Made by a program: the position numbers and the translations under genes. From contig CAUWAG010000020.1 of NCBI GenBank assembly GCA_963556695.1, forward strand, positions 4,774,001 through 4,838,000: a stretch of 64,000 nt of DNA, in the 5' to 3' direction. Positions 60,653-64,000 of this stretch are shown one piece after another (position 1 is the first letter of the stretch; the number at the start of each line of letters is the position of its first letter). The notes beneath the pieces are model-generated. The model did no database searches and had not been told where the DNA came from. It saw nothing but the letters and a program-made list of their open reading frames with translations. This DNA comes from Anthostomella pinea (lineage: Eukaryota; Ascomycota; Sordariomycetes; Xylariales; Xylariaceae).

Positions 60653-63600
60653 ATGAGTAATTCATCGACAATTTTTCCCGACTTTCTCAACCCCGAAAAC
60701 CCTGAGAAGTACTACTTGGACCTCGCCATCTATTGGTTACTGGATGATATCACGGAGCGCGACAACGACCTTCTAGAATGGCGAGCAAGGTTCGTCGCCC
60801 CCGAGCTTGCTAACCGCTGTGATTTTTGTTGCCTCATAAACTCCTCTTGCACCAACAAGGCGAGTGGCGCCTGTGACGAATGCAGGGGGGCGGACCCTTC
60901 ACGCGAAAATAAGTGCAAGACGACTCTCCCTCCCCCTATGCGGCCAGCTCCCGACGATGGCGCCGTTGGACCCAGTGCCTACATCTACGCGGGATTTACC
61001 TACGAAGGACAGACATCGGCTGGACCCAGCTCGACCGCGCCGGACTTGTTCACTGTGCCCATCGTGGCCGGCGACGTTGAAGCCATGCTCTCCTTGAGAC
61101 CTGCGGCCGCGGCTTCTACCTACGAAGGAGAGATATCGGCTGGACCCAGTTCGGCCGCGCCCGCGCCCACACCTATGGACGGGGCTTCTACGTTTATTAG
61201 GCGTGCGCCTAGGAAATATATGAAAGGAATGACTAAACCGCCGCAAATTGTGTGCGAGCCCTGTCGACTGAAGGGTCGGAACCACTATAACACCTGCAAC
61301 ATGGACTTGGATCAGCAACTGGGCTGTTCGAATTGCCGGAAGCGCGACGAACCATGTACAAGAGGCCCGACCCTCTTCAAAGACCGACCGGACGGTTTAG
61401 TCAAGCCCTTGTGCTGTGACCAATGCTTGGCGGATGGGCTCTTCTTGTTTTCATGCAGCTGGAGGGCCGTGCCTGGCGAACCGACAGGACCATGTGGCAA
61501 TTGCGTTGAGAAAAAGAAGTCCTGTACCTTCGCGGGCGTCGAACCGAAAAATCTCGTCGAGGGAACGCACACTCATTTGACAATGACGCAGTACCTCCCC
61601 GTTCCACGTCCGTGCAATATGATCGAGGTACACGCCAACATGACACCCGGGAGTGAGTACACAATCGCGCCCAGGCCAGAAGCGGGATCGTCGAGGGATC
61701 GCAGTCGGAGCCCGGCAGGAACGCCCCCCAAAGGAAAGGACACGAGCGCAGCGACAAGCGCACTGATACCAGCCAACAGGCCGAATGCTTTTGGACTTAC
61801 GGGCAAGCCCCGCTGCGACTTGTGCCGAAGCCTCCTCGCAAGGAGGCAAAACCAATGCGACGCCACGGGTGACACCGGCTGCGAATACTGCAGAAAATAC
61901 GCGACGGTGTGCATTGTTAATGGTCGGCCCCTGAAACCCAAGCCAACCGCGAAAACAGCACGTGCGAAATTTGCTGATTGCAAAAACTGTAAGGAAAACA
62001 ACAGACCATGTGATCGCCAGCGTCCCTGCGACTCCTGCACCAAGATTTGCGAGCAGTGCGCTCCAGCTGGTGCTACCGAAGGCGGTTCCTGGCTTCGCGG
62101 GCCCGATTCCACGGGCATGGGAGCGTATTACCTTTCCTTAGGCTACGGCCCAAAGGGCGTGGACGACTTGCAAAACAAGCAATGGCCTTACTTTCAGCCC
62201 GACAACTACCGCGAAACTTTCATGCAGATGCGAGCAGCGGGAGTACGCACCGGTCCTCTACAAGGCCCTCCAGACTTCGTTTCGACTGTTTACGAGCCAG
62301 GTTTCAACAGCATGGCAGCACCCGACGCCGCTACGCCAGACTTTTCCATACCTGACGATATAAACTTGTCGTTCCTCGCTGCTCCCAGGTCACCACCCGC
62401 CGGCGAGCCGCTGGCTCAAGCCGATCATCTCGGAGTCAGCCTCGTCAACGAGGGTGAAGTGGGCAATAATGAAACAGACAGGAAGCTTATCGCAGACTAC
62501 GAGAAGGCGTGGGACACTGCCAGGTTCTTAGTAGCGAAGCACGGCAACAACATCATGGACCTGCGCGAGGTGAGGGGAGGTCTCCGCGGCGCAATGTTGG
62601 CGCGGCAGCCTGCCGCCGACTCGTTTTACTGGCAACAGATCCACGCGTTGCTTGTGGAAAAGTCCCCGCCCCCTTCCAACCCCATCCATGAGCGATTGGC
62701 CATCAACATGCCCGCGGACGCAGACGAGAACTTGGTCGATTGGCTCAACCCGGGGTGGCGAGATGGTATACGCAACGCGGCCGCGGAGCCGTTACGTCCC
62801 CGCTCGCCGGCTCCTATCCAGCCTATTTTCCATGTAAGGGGTCCTCCCCTCCCAGTTCCCCATCCCAACCCCAAGGCCCGCGGCGTTATGGACGTGGTCC
62901 TCTTCTATCGCGAGCCGGTCCCCTTCCTATCGCCGCGGCCATGCACGGCATTCCGGGCTGATGGCCGGACCTGCGGCAATAACGCAGAGGGGTCGTGCGA
63001 GGATATCAGGCACGAGCCCGGAGCGTGCGCAATCTGCGACTCCTGCGACGCCGACAGCCGCATCCGCACGGGTGCGACTCTCGACGGCTTGATAATGCAG
63101 CTTCGAGCCTACGCCTGCTCCGAGTGCGCCGGGTGGGACGTCGCCATGAAGCCCGATATTTACCACGGCTGCGGGGTGCGGGTGTGGGGAATCGACCCCC
63201 AGTTGCACTGCTCGCCAGCGGCCGTGAACGCCAACAACGAGTTGGCCGGCAGCTTCATGGGCATACCACTGCCGGCGACAGGGTGTCTCTGCGCGACCAA
63301 GCTCCTCGGCCGCCGCATCTGCCAGCCGCACCGCACGCAGGACCTGCTCGACCTGCAGACCGCCGTGCGCGAGATGCGGAACTACGTCGAACGCGTCGCC
63401 GGGAAAATGGTGTGCCCGTGGTGCATGCTACGCCAAGGCGCCGACGCGTTCCGCTTCAGGGGCGAGCGCGGCTGCGAGGGCGAGCAGAAGCCCTTCGTCT
63501 GCATGGCGTGCCACGGCGTCGTCATCGGCCTGAATGACAACATCTGTGGGCTCAAGGGGGTTCCCGACGCCGACGCGTCGTGGGGTATGAGCAACAATGG

Positions 63601-63721
63601 CATCATCGCCCCCGGTGGCGCAACTGCGCTGCATGGAACCTTCATGGGCCCCGGCGACGCTGGCTCCTCCATGGACGTCGACCTCGACCTCAACGACGCC
63701 TTCGATGTCATGATGAGCTGA
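60653..63721 (+). CDS. Large Cys-rich protein with five Zn2Cys6-like modules, 1022 aa
   Basis: Single uninterrupted frame. Five six-Cys modules follow C-x2-C-x(6-10)-C-x(5-12)-C-x2-C-x(6-10)-C: residues 56-88 (spacing 2-6-7-2-10), 201-235 (2-10-9-2-6), 255-291 (2-9-12-2-6), 388-420 (2-10-7-2-6) and 443-469 (2-6-5-2-6). The fifth matches the canonical fungal Zn2Cys6 spacing exactly, with one extra Cys (466). Between modules 1 and 2 a segment is duplicated (YEGQTSAGPSS / YEGEISAGPSS), and an RS-rich stretch lies near 345-355. A C-terminal region (764-953) has about 18 further Cys, several as CxxC (AICDSC, YACSECAGW, CPWCML, CMAC), and the tail is acidic (MDVDLDLNDAFDVMMS). Ordinary Zn2Cys6 regulators have one cluster and a fungal_trans domain, absent here. 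A zinc-binding nuclear protein is inferred; function unknown. Confidence 0.8.
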   Translation: MSNSSTIFPDFLNPENPEKYYLDLAIYWLLDDITERDNDLLEWRARFVAPELANRCDFCCLINSSCTNKASGACDECRGADPSRENKCKTTLPPPMRPAPDDGAVGPSAYIYAGFTYEGQTSAGPSSTAPDLFTVPIVAGDVEAMLSLRPAAAASTYEGEISAGPSSAAPAPTPMDGASTFIRRAPRKYMKGMTKPPQIVCEPCRLKGRNHYNTCNMDLDQQLGCSNCRKRDEPCTRGPTLFKDRPDGLVKPLCCDQCLADGLFLFSCSWRAVPGEPTGPCGNCVEKKKSCTFAGVEPKNLVEGTHTHLTMTQYLPVPRPCNMIEVHANMTPGSEYTIAPRPEAGSSRDRSRSPAGTPPKGKDTSAATSALIPANRPNAFGLTGKPRCDLCRSLLARRQNQCDATGDTGCEYCRKYATVCIVNGRPLKPKPTAKTARAKFADCKNCKENNRPCDRQRPCDSCTKICEQCAPAGATEGGSWLRGPDSTGMGAYYLSLGYGPKGVDDLQNKQWPYFQPDNYRETFMQMRAAGVRTGPLQGPPDFVSTVYEPGFNSMAAPDAATPDFSIPDDINLSFLAAPRSPPAGEPLAQADHLGVSLVNEGEVGNNETDRKLIADYEKAWDTARFLVAKHGNNIMDLREVRGGLRGAMLARQPAADSFYWQQIHALLVEKSPPPSNPIHERLAINMPADADENLVDWLNPGWRDGIRNAAAEPLRPRSPAPIQPIFHVRGPPLPVPHPNPKARGVMDVVLFYREPVPFLSPRPCTAFRADGRTCGNNAEGSCEDIRHEPGACAICDSCDADSRIRTGATLDGLIMQLRAYACSECAGWDVAMKPDIYHGCGVRVWGIDPQLHCSPAAVNANNELAGSFMGIPLPATGCLCATKLLGRRICQPHRTQDLLDLQTAVREMRNYVERVAGKMVCPWCMLRQGADAFRFRGERGCEGEQKPFVCMACHGVVIGLNDNICGLKGVPDADASWGMSNNGIIAPGGATALHGTFMGPGDAGSSMDVDLDLNDAFDVMMS

Positions 63722-64000
63722 AGTGGGTAAGTTCGTAGGTAGGTGAGGTAAGTTGGCCCTTGGCCCCTTTTCTTCGTGAGATATTTCAAGGGTTGCGAGA
63801 TATCAGTTGTGGTACTTGCATTAGACGGTAAGTTTTTTCTTTAAATCGAATTTTTATTCTTATCTTTTTATAAAGTTGAAAAAATTTATGGATTTCTCGA
63901 TCCTTTAACCCGCAACTGTTAACCCGAGCTTTTAACTTGAACATTTAAACCTTAATAACTTAAATTAATTATTACTTAAACAAGAAAAAGTTTTATTCAA
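63722..64000. other. 3' flank running into a second AT-rich block
   Basis: About 100 bp of normal composition, then from about 63.83 kb to the window end AT-rich, TA-dense sequence like the block at 21-24 kb. Probably the edge of another RIP-mutated repeat. Confidence 0.6.

Overview
The window is nuclear DNA from a filamentous ascomycete (Pezizomycotina, most likely a Sordariomycete). Genes carry many short introns (about 45-130 nt) with GTRNGT donors, CTAAC/CTGAC branch-like motifs and YAG acceptors. GC-balanced gene-rich stretches are broken by AT-rich, repeat-derived blocks that look RIP-mutated (repeat-induced point mutation, C to T). There are no operons; neighbours are mostly divergent or convergent pairs. 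I rebuilt exons by hand by requiring phase continuity and family-like protein across each junction.

Left part (1-20.3 kb): the 3' part of a HET (heterokaryon incompatibility) gene; a bacterial-AsnB-type asparagine synthetase; a gephyrin/CnxE molybdenum-cofactor protein with a His-rich linker; a secondary-metabolism-type O-methyltransferase; a Helitron-type DUF6570 relic; a large F-box protein; then housekeeping genes: RNase P/MRP subunit Pop5, GPN-loop GTPase 2 and spindle checkpoint Bub3. A disordered protein with acidic nonapeptide repeats follows. From about 20.9 to 24.3 kb lies a gene-free AT-rich block with a perfect (TTA) run of about 105 units and a non-mutated 202-bp LTR/MITE-like island.

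Middle (25.2-41 kb): mitochondrial fission adaptor Mdv1; a small conserved fungal protein with His-Thr/His-Pro repeats; ER glucosyltransferase Alg10; mitochondrial class 2 dihydroorotate dehydrogenase; complex III subunit Qcr10; Mediator subunit Med4; an F-box pseudogene; a second decayed coding region; and an intact protein-kinase-like gene with low-complexity inserts.

43.1-49.9 kb is a nested transposon structure: a roughly 1.2-kb element with about 70-bp terminal inverted repeats and TA target duplications contains a solo-LTR-like island and was interrupted by a 5.6-kb Tad1-type LINE flanked by a perfect 15-bp target duplication. The LINE keeps recognisable ORF1 (CCHC knuckles) and ORF2 (endonuclease, reverse transcriptase, RNase H) but carries many nonsense codons.

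Right part (51-64 kb): methylenetetrahydrofolate reductase, a stand-alone MoaB/Mog-fold protein with a 9-nt microexon, a Ras GTPase, and a 1022-residue intronless protein with five successive Zn2Cys6-like six-cysteine modules plus a Cys-rich C-terminal region. The last gene ends next to another AT-rich block and is the most unusual candidate in the window.
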